Positions 22,773 to 34,605 of a DNA stretch of 64,000 nt are shown here, piece after piece. A model generated the notes under the pieces. That model was not told where the DNA came from and ran no database searches. It saw only the letters and a list, made by a program, of their open reading frames with translations. Every line of letters begins with the position of its first letter. The first letter of the stretch is position 1. The DNA lies in NCBI GenBank assembly GCA_016859345.1, contig CM029114.1:9409501-9473500 (forward strand), read 5' to 3'. The stretch comes from Istiophorus platypterus. Taxonomy: Eukaryota; Chordata; Actinopteri; Istiophoriformes; Istiophoridae. The translations under genes and the position numbers were made by a program.

Positions 22773-23918
22773 AAAAAAAAAGATGTCAAAAGCCAAACCA
22801 GATACATCATATTTGTACCAGGGTCACCACCCAGACACTGAGGGAGTCGTTTCGATCCACTACCAGCCACAGAGCTGCTTTGATGGCTTCTCAGTGACAG
22901 CTAGCACTATCAGCACAAGTTCAGGACTAGCAGCACAAAGAGAAGCTTTAATCCATTTCAGATGGAAGATTCCAGAAAGTTCTGTGCTGTCACATTTGCA
23001 GCAGGTTTCAAAATCCTCTGCTGTCATTCAGCCGCAGCTGGAGACCATATCTCTTGGATATTTCCAACCCTGACAGTTTGTAATATCTGACGGGTGGCCT
23101 GACCACATGCTTATTTAAAGGGTCTGATATGGCTTTGTGCTGCATCTTTGGACAATGCTAGTTTAGAGTTGTCTGTGAGGCAGTCAAAATATAAAGGCGC
23201 CATTGTGCGTCCCTGCTCCTACACCTATGTATAGCCTGGGATGTTTGTGTGATGTAAACAAGGCTTTATGGGCCCCAGCTTTCCATACTAGTCCCAGAAA
23301 ATTTTCACTTTAAAAAGTATTTGTTTTCACATTGAGAAACTTTAAAGTGTGCCAGGCAAGAAAAATTGTTGAATACAGTTTATCTAAGATACAATCAAAA
23401 TACAAAATATAAGCTATTTGTTTAAAAATCTCCTAAAAGACTTCTTGCAAGACCTTGATTCTAGAACTTAACACTAAGAGAAAAGTTTTAGCATTAGTTT
23501 TTCACGAATACCTTCATTTCATTCTGAAATGCTGTTTTACTTCACTTTCTGATTCAGTGTGGTATTGAGTTAATGTTGGCTGATTTCTATTTGCAGTTAA
23601 GAGAGGTTAATCTTGCAGGCACCATGCAGATTTGAGAAAAATGCAGATTTTTAAGTTGTTATTTGTGTGAAACAACTAACAATAAATTGTACAGTTGTTC
23701 TCATTTCATCCATTCCTAACATTTTCTTTGTATGGAAGAAGCTATTTTTCTGACTCTAGCCTGAGGAAGATGACATTTTAATTCTTCATACCACCAACAA
23801 AGCTCTGATCAGCCTATTGTTTTTTAATGGGAGAAATAGCTGTCAACAACACTAAACCCACATGAGTCCGTAAAAAAGGAGATGTGGTTAGTGATTTAGA
23901 CACTTAACAATTCTCTTC

Positions 23919-24172
23919 AGGGCTAGACCTGAGGATTATTTTCACGGTAAATTAGTCTAGCAATAACTTTTTTTACATTTGTCAATTAACTGTGAAAATC
24001 TCCTCACAACTTCCCAGAACTTAACAATTTTTTATTCATTTATTTTACAAATTTTTGCATATGATTTTTCCACATTAGTTTTAATTATAAATTAATTGTT
24101 TCATCTCTTAATCAATTATCCAAATCATTGGTTAATTTTCTGTAGATTAAATAATCGCTTTAGCACTGATTC
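23919..24172. repeat. Degenerate palindromic fish repeat (ATTAATCGATTA type)
   Basis: Starts agggctagacctgaggatta and ends attaaataatcgctttagca, with ttaatcaattatccaaatca inside, as in the other copies of this family in the window. Confidence 0.5.
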
Positions 24173-25204
24173 CCTTTCCTGTTTATAAGGCAATTTTGAA
24201 ACGCCTGACACTTATTCCTTGCATTAAACATTGGTATGTAGTCATCAGCCTTTGGGCTTCATCACCAATGTCTCAAACAGTCAAGGAAGAGCCACAAACA
24301 AGCCTGCTCATACCATCATTTACACAACAGCTCCATAAAAACCACTGACACTCCCAACAGCAGAGTCCAAGTGATGCTCTCTAGCTATTGTGTTAGCGGT
24401 AGCTTGTTATGGCCATCACTTAGCCCAATGGGTAGAGACTGAGGCTAATGGGAGCACAGAGAGGGATCATGCGACACTGACAGGCGGAGGCTTTGACCCA
24501 CCTGGTGCAAGCTGTTAGCCACTACACTAACCCCATGGCTCATTTTGCACCGCTGCAGTGTCTGTTAATCAATTTAGGCCTGGGTTGTGTAGGATGAGGA
24601 GGCAGTAATGATGCTCTCTGGACCCTCCCCGGGGATGGAGCATTATAAAGAAGCTACATTATTTATCAGCAGGGTCCTGGATGGGGCCTCCATTAGCCCC
24701 CACTCAATGGAGTCACTGGCTATAAACAGAGAAGTGCAGGAAGAGAGAGAGAGATAAAGAGAAAAAGAGAAAGAAAGGGAGGAAGAGAGTGACAGCAAAG
24801 CCAGAGATTTAAGAGAGAGTGAGTGTTTTAGAGAGAGAGAGAGAGAGAAAGAGATTGAGAACACTCATATTATCTGGTCTCTTCACTGAGCACTTCTGGA
24901 TTAAGTGCCTTCAAGAATCATTACTGAGTAAATAGTGACACTATAAGGATGCAATATATGCTCTTTTCACAAATACAAATCATGGAAATGCAGCCATGAG
25001 GTATGAAAGCATCCTTAGAGAAGCATCTCTAACAAAGTTCAATCCCTAATTGTTGGAAAAAATAATGACTTATGAGTTTATGAGCTATTTAATGAGTAGG
25101 TGTAAGGCTGAGTAAAGTCTGAGATTTTGATTCTAGTACCATTATAATAGTGAATTCTGGTACAGATACAATATTTTTTTCCATACCTTACTTTGACACA
25201 TATA

Positions 25205-25548
25205 AACAATTGATTTATTAATTAGTTGATTTATTGGGGGAAATTAAATGACATGATCAACTTTGATAATCTAGTTATAATTTTTAAAGTCAATTATCAA
25301 GGAAAACTGCCAAAATCTCTGGTTATAGCTTCGCAAATGTTAAGATTTGATGTATTACTGCTTTATATCTTTGTAAAGTGAATAAATTTCAGTTTTGGAC
25401 GGTCAATCAAACACCACCTTGAGCACTGGAAAACTGTGATGAGCATGTTTCTTTACATTCTGACTTTTTATATATTAAATGATTCATCAAACAAATTATC
25501 GACAGACCAGTTGACAGTGAAAATAATCTTTAGCTGCAGCCCTAGTGA
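25205..25548. repeat. Degenerate palindromic fish repeat (ATTAATCGATTA type)
   Basis: Runs from attgatttattaattagttg to aataatctttagctgcagcc. The gctgcagcc end is the typical terminus of this family. Confidence 0.5.
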
Positions 25549-27483
25549 CCTTGTTTTTACTCTATTATCAATTTACCAGAAGAAGACAACCTTCTCAAAT
25601 GTTATATGGTCTATAAACAAGCACAGCTGTATAAGACCTTTGCCTGGATTAAATGGTTTAAAGTTAGCAAAAATATAGATTAAAGCAGGAACTATGAAAT
25701 AAAAAAAGGAGCACACAGGATCGCAAATCTTACCTGACATCTGCTGCCCGCTTATAGCATCTGACAGTTTTTAATACTCACTTCTCCAACTAGAGCCCTT
25801 TTTGGAGGAGGATTCCCAAAATGTTGTTATTAAAGAATTGTGAGTAAAATATGTGATAAGCGAGATTTTTTTACAGTTGAAAAATTAAACCTGTTAGTGC
25901 TCTCTGGTGGACAGTCTTGCAATGGCAACATATGTGTAGAATGCTCTTGCTGCAATTTCTTCTTAATTATTGGGAAACATATTCCGTAATATATCTGCAG
26001 GGAACTAATAACTGCTGATATGTCAGACCAGTCCTGTTTCATGAAAGTAGTGAGCTTCAATAGCCAGCCCTAGTAGCCACAAATGCAGATTTTTTTCCAC
26101 ACACACTCCAGTTGCATACAAAAGTCTAAGAGCAAAGCTTGAAATAACCACAGTCAGACAGGAGGTTCTGCCCTTAGTGACTAGACATGGCATTGACCTG
26201 ACAGGCTCCATAAACTCACTGGGGTCACTTTTCTGACTCTGGCCCAGTAAAGATTATTCTATAGTACAAAACAAGCTACTATATCAATTTGAGTACGACG
26301 CAGAAAACACTAGAAAACCTCTGTGGTCAGTATTGTCCAGACTTAGAGGGGCTGAACTAGGATCAGATTCTTTATGTGCCAGACACTTCGTGTCCCAGTC
26401 ATGTGTGGACTGGTGTCAACCCATGTGTTTGCTCATACAGTCGTGTGTGGACTGGTGTGCACACATGACTGTATACATAACTAGCAAACACATGGGGTTT
26501 CAAGGAGTCATCTCAACCATGCTTGGCACTCAGTGTTGGGTTAATGTTGTGTTAGGGTGGACACCTCACCCTGACACATGGCAGGCTATGTTGTCCAGTC
26601 CATACAGACAAACAGGAGGGTTTCTGCATTGTTCACTACTGTTGTGACTGACTCTGCGGATACAGGAATGCTGCTAACCTATATTTACACCTTGTAGTTG
26701 ACTAGCTTTTTGCCTTTGCTATGATCATAAATAGCTATAGAGTTAGTAATAAGACTGTAATGTTTGACTTTGATATACCAAGGCAAATAAATTGTTTGTG
26801 CTATGTTTTGTGTGTATAAAAACAGGCATTAAGCTCATAAAGGCCAATCGCATCTGCATTTGCATCTTTAAAGAGCCGCCATCCACATTTCGGTCCTAGA
26901 GAAACAATATTTTTTTTAATTTTCAAAGAGAATTTAAAGCAGCATACCTTGGGAAAGCAGTACAATAAAACAATTGGAGGTAAATCGCAGACAAGGACAA
27001 ATTCCTGTCCTTTGGGTAATCTGATATGTCATCTTCAATAATGTCAGGAGATCTAGCCTTAGCTGCTGTAAGGTCTCTCTCTTACTCTCTTTCTTTCTCC
27101 CTCTCTCACATAAACACTTACACAGACACGCAGATTCATAAACACATTGACATAACTAAAAACACACATGGGACACATGTCCTGTGGAGCACGCCAGCGC
27201 ACAAGTCAAAACAGCCTCAGTTAGTTTGCAGCAGCCAGATGATAGCGCAGTAAGGAAAAACAACAAGATGTGCAAGTATGGCATTTATGGATTTGTAACT
27301 AGTGTGGGGTAAGATACTGCATATATGCTTATTTATACTTTATACTCCCATTTAGTGGCATCAAACGATGATTCATTAACACGTATGTGTTACAAAGAGA
27401 CCCCCATCAGTTCATATGCTGTAGTTCAACAAACCAAAAAAGCCCTAAACAATGCAATTGCCTCTAAACCAATATCTGATAAA

Positions 27484-27600
27484 GTACTGAGCTGAAAGGA
27501 TTAGTTGATTGATTAGTCGATTGTCAGAAAATTAATCATCAACAGTTCTGATAGCCGTTTAACCATTCAGGTCGTTTTCTCAAGTAAAGTAGCAGTAATA
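27484..27600. repeat. Fragment of ATTAATCGATTA-type repeat
   Basis: gattagttgattgattagtc followed by gattgtcagaaaattaatca matches the arm of the family. The rest is not recognisable. Confidence 0.4.
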
Positions 27601-27800
27601 TAGCAGTAGTAATGCAAATTTTCTGCCGTTTCTTGCTTCTAGAAATGCCATGATTTGCTGCTTATGCAGGTTTTATCTGTAAATTGATCTCCTTTTTTTT
27701 GGTGGCAGACAGTGGTGCATACAAAGCAACCAGTTTGAAGACATCATCTCGAGCTCCACGAAGTTGTGATGAGCATTATTCACAACTGGCTGATTAAGAA

Positions 27801-27803
<3 letters not shown>

Positions 27804-27832
<29 letters not shown>
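27804..27832. repeat. (AT)n microsatellite
   Basis: About 15 AT dinucleotides, in the smad1 5' intron. Confidence 0.95.
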
Positions 27833-27837
<5 letters not shown>

Positions 27838-28472
27838 CTGGTAATACACATCCTGTAGCTCAACGCCTTACACCATGTGTTTTATAGCAGCAGAATAACC
27901 TATTTCCCTGCTGAGGCCACTACAGAGTTTACACTCGCAAGTGCCTGCACCGAGTGATGCTTTGGAGGGATTTTAACGGGATTTTTAACGCAATCGGTGT
28001 TGTTTTCTGTGTCCAGAAGCCAAAGAGCCGAAGATGCCTTTCTGCAGCTTTCCCGTCGGGACATACAGCTTATTGCAGCGAAGCTGTAAAGTTAGCCTGC
28101 GTTAAGATTACGATGGTTCTTCATCATAACGCCGTCGTTTTTTAAAACGCAGCTTTAACAATTAGTTCACACCTTCGTTAAAAAAAAAAAAATTTAGCTA
28201 ATATTTGAAGCCCAGTTTGACGCCGGGACTAAAAGTAAGAAAAGAAAAAAAAAAGGGGGAGAAAAAGAAAAAAACAAAACAAAAAGTTTGAAGCTGCCAA
28301 CTAGATTCAGTGTTGAGTTAATAAAGCCGTCGGGATCTACTTCCTCGCAAACAGCGTCGTGCGCTCTGCCGAAATGTGGGAAAAAAAAAAATGTGCAGAC
28401 GGTGGAAAGTTTTTTTTTCATTTAGCACGTTTAATAGACAAAAGTAAAATAAAAGTGTGAAGTTTACGGTAC

Positions 28473-28720
28473 CTTGTGCTCGCCTGGCCCCTCCGACCGA
28501 GCCCGCGTCTCTCCCACCCTGCGTCCCCTCCCGTGTGCCGCCTCTCCGCCCGACTCCGCTCCGCTCGGCCCTGGCGTCAGCGAGTCGCGGAGCCGCGTCA
28601 CCCTCCGCCGAGCGCCAGTATCACGCCGCGGGCTGCAGGCCCCCCCCCCCCACCCCACCACCACCACCACTACCCCCCCACCCCGACAATAACAAGACCT
28701 ACTTTTCACACATCTAATAT
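28473..28720 (-). promoter_or_regulatory. smad1: Probable smad1 CpG-island promoter and non-coding exon 1
   Basis: A strongly GC- and CpG-rich block (28475-28640) sits about 9.4 kb upstream of the smad1 start codon. On the minus strand a good donor, CACAAG|gtaccg, follows base 28473 and would end a non-coding first exon. It includes a CRE-like tggcgtcag near 28572 and a poly-C/CCA-repeat stretch at about 28640-28685. The first exon and its start are inferred, not proved. Confidence 0.55.
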
Positions 28721-28768
28721 CTTCATTCACCGTGTTGCAATGGATTATGTAACTGTGAAACAATGCGG

Positions 28769-29000
28769 GGTTCTTTTTTTTTTCTTTCTTTCTTTCTCTC
28801 TTCCCCCACTTCTTCTTCTTCCTCCTCCTCCTCTTCTTCTTCTTCTTCTTCCTTCCCATTTCTGGAGGAGACTCTCCTTTTTCAGATGTCTGAGTTTGTT
28901 GCTGCAAACCTTCCCCCTTGAATTATGGGGAAATTGTTGCATGTTTGAGAGAGAGAAGGCAGAAAGGGGAGAGGGAAGGGAAGGGGGGGGTCTCTTCATA
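28769..29000. repeat. Polypyrimidine tract followed by polypurine tract
   Basis: Plus strand 28769-28860 is almost wholly T/C (TTC, TCC and TTTC runs), and 28947-28990 is almost wholly G/A. Frames through these tracts give only low-complexity Phe/Ser/Leu/Pro or Lys/Arg/Glu peptides and are not genes. Confidence 0.9.
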
Positions 29001-29545
29001 TTCGTGCAAAATATGGAATGATTGTTTGATTTTACTGTTTTCTATCAGTAACTGCACTATAAGGGAATTTGGGGACTTGTGCTAAGTTGATTTTAAAACG
29101 CCCACTGATCTAGGACCTCCTCAAATACAGCACAATTCACCTTAAATGGGAGATTAAGGATGGGACACAGCATTCATTAGTAGACTATCAGTTCTTAACA
29201 CAGGCAATACCGTTCCTTCAAACAAGGCTATAAAATGACCCGGGAAGAATAATTCATTCAGCCCTCTCTGTTCTTACTACATCGAACAGCTCGCCCTCTT
29301 CAAGCTTGGAACAGTAAGCTCTTGCAGTGGTTTAGAATGACAGACAATCAGCTTGGTGGTTTATCTATGGCGAACCAGTGAACCCCTGAACTGCACCACG
29401 ATAAGGCTGCCTCTCAGTTCCCGCTTAGCTTTGATTGTGATACGATAAGCACTATTTATGTTGTCAGGAGAACCAAAGTGTCCAGGGTGAACGCAGGAGC
29501 ATGCTCACACATGCCATCATTTCAACTTCTCACCTCAAGACAATA

Positions 29546-29578
<33 letters not shown>

Positions 29579-30600
29579 AACACACAACCAGCTCAGACCC
29601 GACACAGGTCTTTCCTCTGGTGTTTATGCAGAGGAATAATTTGGCAATATCAAGAGTGAAACTTCCAGCAGGTCTTTAGGGCCACCTCACTGATACTGCA
29701 TGATAATAGCAGCAGCAGCGGCGGCAGCAGCAGCAGATGACCTGAAGTGTCATTTCCTCAGGAGTGGGCAAAATCAGTCCATTCCCAATGAGAGTCGCAT
29801 TTAAGAAGAATCCAGAATAGTTTGCTGTGTAATAGCTGGTGTTTGATCTGACTAAAGCAGAGATGAAGAGGCAAATTCCATTTCAATAAAAGGAGAAAGT
29901 AATCTCAGAGCACAGAAATAACCACAGTTATAAATTCACTTCAGAAAATAGTGAAAATGCCAAACCAGAATAGCTGCAACTAATGATTATTTTTCATTAT
30001 TGATTAGTCTGCTGATTATTTTTTTTATTGATGATTTTTTTTTTTCGGTTTACAAAATGTCAGTATATAGTGAAAAATGCCCGTTGTTATTTCCCAAAGT
30101 CTAAGAGGATGCGCTCAGATTATTACCAGTGTTACTGTATCTGACCAACAGTCCAAAGGCCAAAGATATTCACTTTACTATCACGTATTACAAAGAAAAG
30201 CACTGAACCTCCACATTTTAAAAGGTGGAAACTGCATATTTTTGAAATTTTTGCTTAAAATTTTTTTTTTTGCCAAAATGATTATTTAAATATTAAAATT
30301 GTGGCTGTTTCCTTTTCTTTCAATCCATTAATCAATTCATAGACATGGTTCTACATCCAAGTACAGTGTAGCTTCCCCAAAAAACACCATAAAGTGCTCA
30401 CTAACATACAAGCGTCCCTTTTGCTAAATATTGCAGCAGTATTATATGTAGAGTTAATTAGTTCAGACAAACTCGAATTACTTAACATTAAAAATAGAAG
30501 CACGGGGTCATATAACAGTTTTTTAAAATAAAAAAAAGCCTCCATTGATGAAATACAAAACTAGAACAAAGCTTTTTCAGCGTTTTTGTGAGTCCATCAG
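29001..30600. other. Intergenic/upstream smad1 sequence
   Basis: Contains a (CA)n run at 29548-29584 and a short GCA/GCG run at 29707-29738. An ATTAATCGATTA-type repeat lies at 29971-30342. No gene recognised. Confidence 0.5.
29971..30342. repeat. ATTAATCGATTA-type palindromic fish repeat
   Basis: Begins tagctgcaactaatgattat and ends ccattaatcaattcatag. Interior words (aaaatgtcagtatatagtga, cccaaagtctaagaggatg) match the family. This is the best-preserved copy in the window. Confidence 0.6.
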
Positions 30601-30800
30601 TCAAGTTCAGGGTCGCCGCGGCGAGGGGGGACTATATTATCTTGAGGGACAGGCGGAGGGAAACCGCTCAGGGAGGAGGAGGAGGAGGAGGAGGAGGAGG
30701 TTCCTGGCGCAGGTGACGTCACGGCGCTGGCGACAGAATGTCTGAGTAAGGCGGGAGCGAGCCGCACGTGAATAAATCTGGGAAAACAGTGCGAGGAGCG
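30601..30800. promoter_or_regulatory. Second CpG-rich block with CRE and E-box (possible alternative promoter)
   Basis: Contains a perfect 12-bp palindrome TCGCCGCGGCGA (30613-30624), a (GGA)n run (30671-30700), a full consensus CRE TGACGTCA (30714-30721) and a CACGTG E-box (30765-30770). On the plus strand a donor-like CTGA|gtaagg follows at about 30742-30750. It could be an upstream smad1 promoter, the start of a divergent non-coding transcript, or an isolated CpG island. Confidence 0.45.
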
Positions 30801-30938
30801 GAGCGGGAGGGAGGAAGAGGACGATGAGGACGATGAGGATGAGGAGGAGGAGGAAGAAGAGGACGAGGATGATGAACAGAAAGAACATTACCCAAACTTT
30901 TTTATGGTCCAAGGATTCCCCTCTAACACCCCCCCCCC

Positions 30939-31020
30939 CACACACACACACACACACACAAACACAGAAACACACAGAAACACACACATACACACACACA
31001 AACACAAACACACACACGCG
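30939..31020 (+). repeat. (CA)n-rich microsatellite
   Basis: C9 followed by CA repeats with AAACACA interruptions. Confidence 0.9.
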
Positions 31021-31520
31021 CTCACAATGGGCAGCTGCACATTCATCAGACATTTATAGTGCTCGTGCTATAGACAAGGGGCTCCTGAGTTCATTCAGAC
31101 TCTATCAGGCTTTATGGGAATTTATCTGATTATAACAGAGTAATCAACCAGTAATATTCTCGTTAAGATCATTTCACTTGGATGTTTGTACCGCACATAA
31201 CGGGGGATGGAAAAAGTCATGGCGGACTGCTTCAGGTTTTTATTTTTTTAAAGAATGTGATGATTGACAGTCATACATAGGAAATATACATAGAAAAATA
31301 TACACATACATAGAAAAATTTGGAAAACAAGCAAATATTTACATTTTAAAAACAAATTTTCATTGAAAAAAAAGGAAAGTTAACAAACTTCTTGTCTGTT
31401 AATTTTCTGCCAACTCATTGATAATTTCAGCTCTAGAGTACTGGTTGGTATATCTGTGCCTGGTGAAATAATGAAGCTGCCATGTGCACTTGGGTTCAAT
31501 AGGAGAAACAAATCGATCAA

Positions 31521-31860
31521 TGAGTAAGTACATTTTAAGTACACCTCAGGACTTCTTTTACTGTATTGAAGTATTTTCCATTGTATGCCACTTTATACTT
31601 TTACTCAACAGCATGTCTGAGAGAAACGGTGCCATTACGTTTATCTGACAGCTATACTTACCATACTGTGCAGATTGAAATTTTATACACAAACATAAGA
31701 TCAGCTCATAAAACATTATGCATTACTATAGGCCAATCTTTAGCTACCCTGTGGTGTATAAATGGTTTCATTTATCTCCAGCCAGCTACAACATTAACAA
31801 AAAGTAGCAATAACACAATCATCCAGCCAGAGAGTACTTTTACACCGTGGTATTGCTGTT
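31521..31860. repeat. Teleost interspersed repeat (AAGTACTT family, opposite arm)
   Basis: Words gtattgaagtattttccatt, gccactttatacttttactc and cagcatgtctgagagaaac match the same fish family as the copy at 7849, read from the other end. Confidence 0.5.
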
Positions 31861-33840
31861 TATACTTAAGCCAAGGATCTGCATACTTCTTCCGGATATT
31901 TTGCTCAAAGGAAATCCAGAACTGAGAACTGCAAAAATAGCTTATACACGAGAACCTTTGCTAGGACGCCGAAAAAAAGTTCCTTAAAAAAGTGCTGTAT
32001 CAAAAACATCTCCACATTGGCAGGAATAAAATTCTGGTGGGTTAATAATAAATGGCCTAAACCTTAAGTTTACTAAATACTGAAAACAGCTTATAAAATA
32101 TCCACCAGTATTATTTTTTTTGTTTCATAATGTACATCCCTAAAGCCCAAAATTCTTTGAAAAAAAAATCAACGGGTATGACCTCAGTGTACTCAGGGGT
32201 AGTTATAGCACTGCCAATAATACTGTGTCTTGCAACATAAAGTGTAATAATAGTAAGATTAAACAGTTGTCTCTTTTTCTGTGTGCCAACCCCCCTGAAA
32301 GTTCCATTCTCTAGAGTGGTAAATTTGATTACTTGGCAGGAGAGTGTCGGCTGCTCTGCCCATACAGCACATACAGCAGGCACAATGCAAATATTTCCAT
32401 TTTTAACGTGGATAACACCAGGCAAATTAAATTCCACATCACCCAGATTCACTAATGGAGTTGCTGGGATCTGGTTTATGTGACTACTAAAAGTGAAAAT
32501 CAATTACCTTTGCTTATTTATCTGGCTTATGCACATATTGTTAAATCAGTGGCAAGGAAGCTAAGCAAGTGTTTATACAAAGGCTCCTGCTTTCTTGAAA
32601 GTACTATACCAGCCGATACTGTGCTGGCTACATCTCACTGTGATTATTCACATATAATATTGCTGTCCTGGTAAAAGTGACAGCAATAACACAAATTATG
32701 GGCTCATACATATTCTGGGAAGAGAAATGGGGGAAGATGGGGAAGAGAAAAGGCCAACAGAGGGGCCAGCTCCTTCACCATCTCTTTGCTGGCTGACACT
32801 CTCACTTTTAGAACATGTCACTTCATGAGCCAACCTTGGGCCACCTGTAGCTGAAAGAGATAAGTATCCTGTGAATCTAAAGCCATGAGAAGGCGTGAGG
32901 AGATGTAACAGATATGTTTATCACAAGCATGTGATTTCTATTTTGGTATTTCAGTATTTGAAATGTAGCTTAAAAACATTACAAGAATGTAGAAGACTTC
33001 AGCCTGTACTACTTATCCAAACTGAGGGGCGTCCAGGTGTAGTGATGTTCTGCTGCAGTTTGCAGACATGAAGCTGTGCCCATTGGACGGCAAAACAACC
33101 TTCTGCACAGCCTCTGGCTTAGCTAGACTTTAAATGGTCACTACAGCAAAAAATAAAACTCATAGCACATTTTCTTACACTGACTAAACTGGAAATTGTC
33201 AAGGATTAAAACGTGAAAAGCTTTAGGAAAAAAATTCCAACCTCACACTACCTAAGGTCACCTGCACAAGTGCAGCTCAGCTCATTTGTTCTGGACAAAG
33301 GGAAAAAAGTTATACATTATAGCCTCTTAGTTCCGATCCGATTTCTGACAAACCAAGGGCTGTGAACATGAAGTGTTATACCTCTTTGAATTGTATCTCC
33401 CCATTGGGTGCATGTAGCGCTGATGATGACTGTTACCAAAACTGTCCAATAAAAAGACCTACCTGGCTGTCCATATAACTTCATGTTTACAGAACTAAAA
33501 GGCAATAATGTGCCATTTCTTTATCATCTGTCTGAACAAATAGACTGAACTGCAGGTGTAGAAGTGGTGGTCTAAGCTTTTAAACCCCTAATCCAGTTCA
33601 GTTGGACTTAAAGTCTTTTCAAATATTACCCATGATTGGACTATCATGATTTTAGCATGTCTATCACTATCACGACAGAGTTGTGCACAACTGTTCAAAT
33701 GTGTCACCATTTGCCTTTTATTAATACACCAAAGACAGAAAAAAAAATTTATTTTCTTTTTATGGCCCAAAATCTTAATTGCACACGTGCCTCAGTGGCC
33801 TTTACAGATGCTACAATAAACGACTCTTTCTGTACTTAGA
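31861..33840. other. Intergenic, nothing recognised
   Basis: AT-rich unique sequence with T and A runs. No frame has recognisable similarity and no transposon ends were seen. Confidence 0.5.
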
Positions 33841-33842
33841 CC

Positions 33843-33850
33843 TCCAAACA

Positions 33851-33920
<70 letters not shown>

Positions 33921-34164
33921 AACACACAGATACACAGACACAGACACATACACAAACACATACACACGCACACACACACAGATACGCAGACACATACACA
34001 CACACACACACACCCACACATATACACACACATATACACACACACAGATACACAGACACACACACAAACACATACACACTCACACACACACACACAGATA
34101 CGCAGACACACATACACACACATACACAGACACACATACACACACATACACACATACACACACA
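33843..34164 (+). repeat. Long (CA)n-rich array
   Basis: About 320 bp of CA repeats: a pure run to about 33914, then variant units with ACAGATACACAGACACA and ACATACACACA. Long open frames here encode only Thr/His or Val/Cys repeats and are artefacts. Confidence 0.97.
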
Positions 34165-34342
34165 ATTCAGGATGAGCCACAGTGGATGGATTATTCTTTT
34201 TAGATGGGAAGATAAGTAATCAGAAGCAATGAGTAAAATGAGTAAACAGAAATAGAAACAGTAAGTTAACAATACGAGGCAACAGAACTGTAACATGAAG
34301 AGAATTTTAAAAGGTACCACATATCGCTAAACTAATAGATCA

Positions 34343-34605
34343 ACATTTTGAGAAAATTAAATTTCTTCCTCAGAGTTAGATGAGAAAAATCATAAACAAC
34401 AGCAGCCAGTTACATTAGCTTAGCATGAAGACTGGAAACGGGTGGGGGGGGGGGTCGCCTGGCTCAGTTCAAAGGTAAGTAAACCCACCTACCAGCACCT
34501 CTAAAGCTCACTAATTAACACGTTATATCATGTCTGTTTTAATCCACTTAAGAGGCGCTGGAGCAGTAAGTGGATTTTGTTACCCTTGGGCAGAGCCTGA
34601 CACCT
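34343..34605. mobile_element. Teleost foldback/MITE copy
   Basis: Carries gagttagatgagaaaaatca, ttagcttagcatgaagactg and agcacctctaaagctcacta followed by attaacacgttatatc, then an inverted ttttgttacccttgggcag. These are diagnostic words of an abundant fish palindromic element. The internal inverted pair aaaggtaagtaaacccac / gtggattttgttacccttg shows the foldback. Confidence 0.65.

Larger units (their letters stand above)
19026..28472 (-). other. smad1 5' intron (about 9.4 kb)
   Basis: Lies between the probable acceptor at 19058 (leaving 19026-19057 as 5' UTR) and a probable donor after 28473. It carries several palindromic ATCGATTA-type repeats, a recent tandem duplication (21458-22772), GA-rich DNA (24740-24852), an imperfect palindrome near 26.4 kb and an (AT)n run (27804-27832). 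No coding exon recognised. BMP-gene introns of this kind often carry enhancers, but none is demonstrable here. Confidence 0.55.

Noticed and set aside
28464..29021. Overlapping frames of 147-181 codons near the smad1 promoter
   Set aside because: They cross a CpG island and homopurine/homopyrimidine tracts and give low-complexity Pro/His/Lys/Arg/Phe runs only.
33779..34320. Long open frames on both strands (up to 169 codons)
   Set aside because: They are made of CA-repeat translation (Thr/His or Val/Cys) with no complex sequence.
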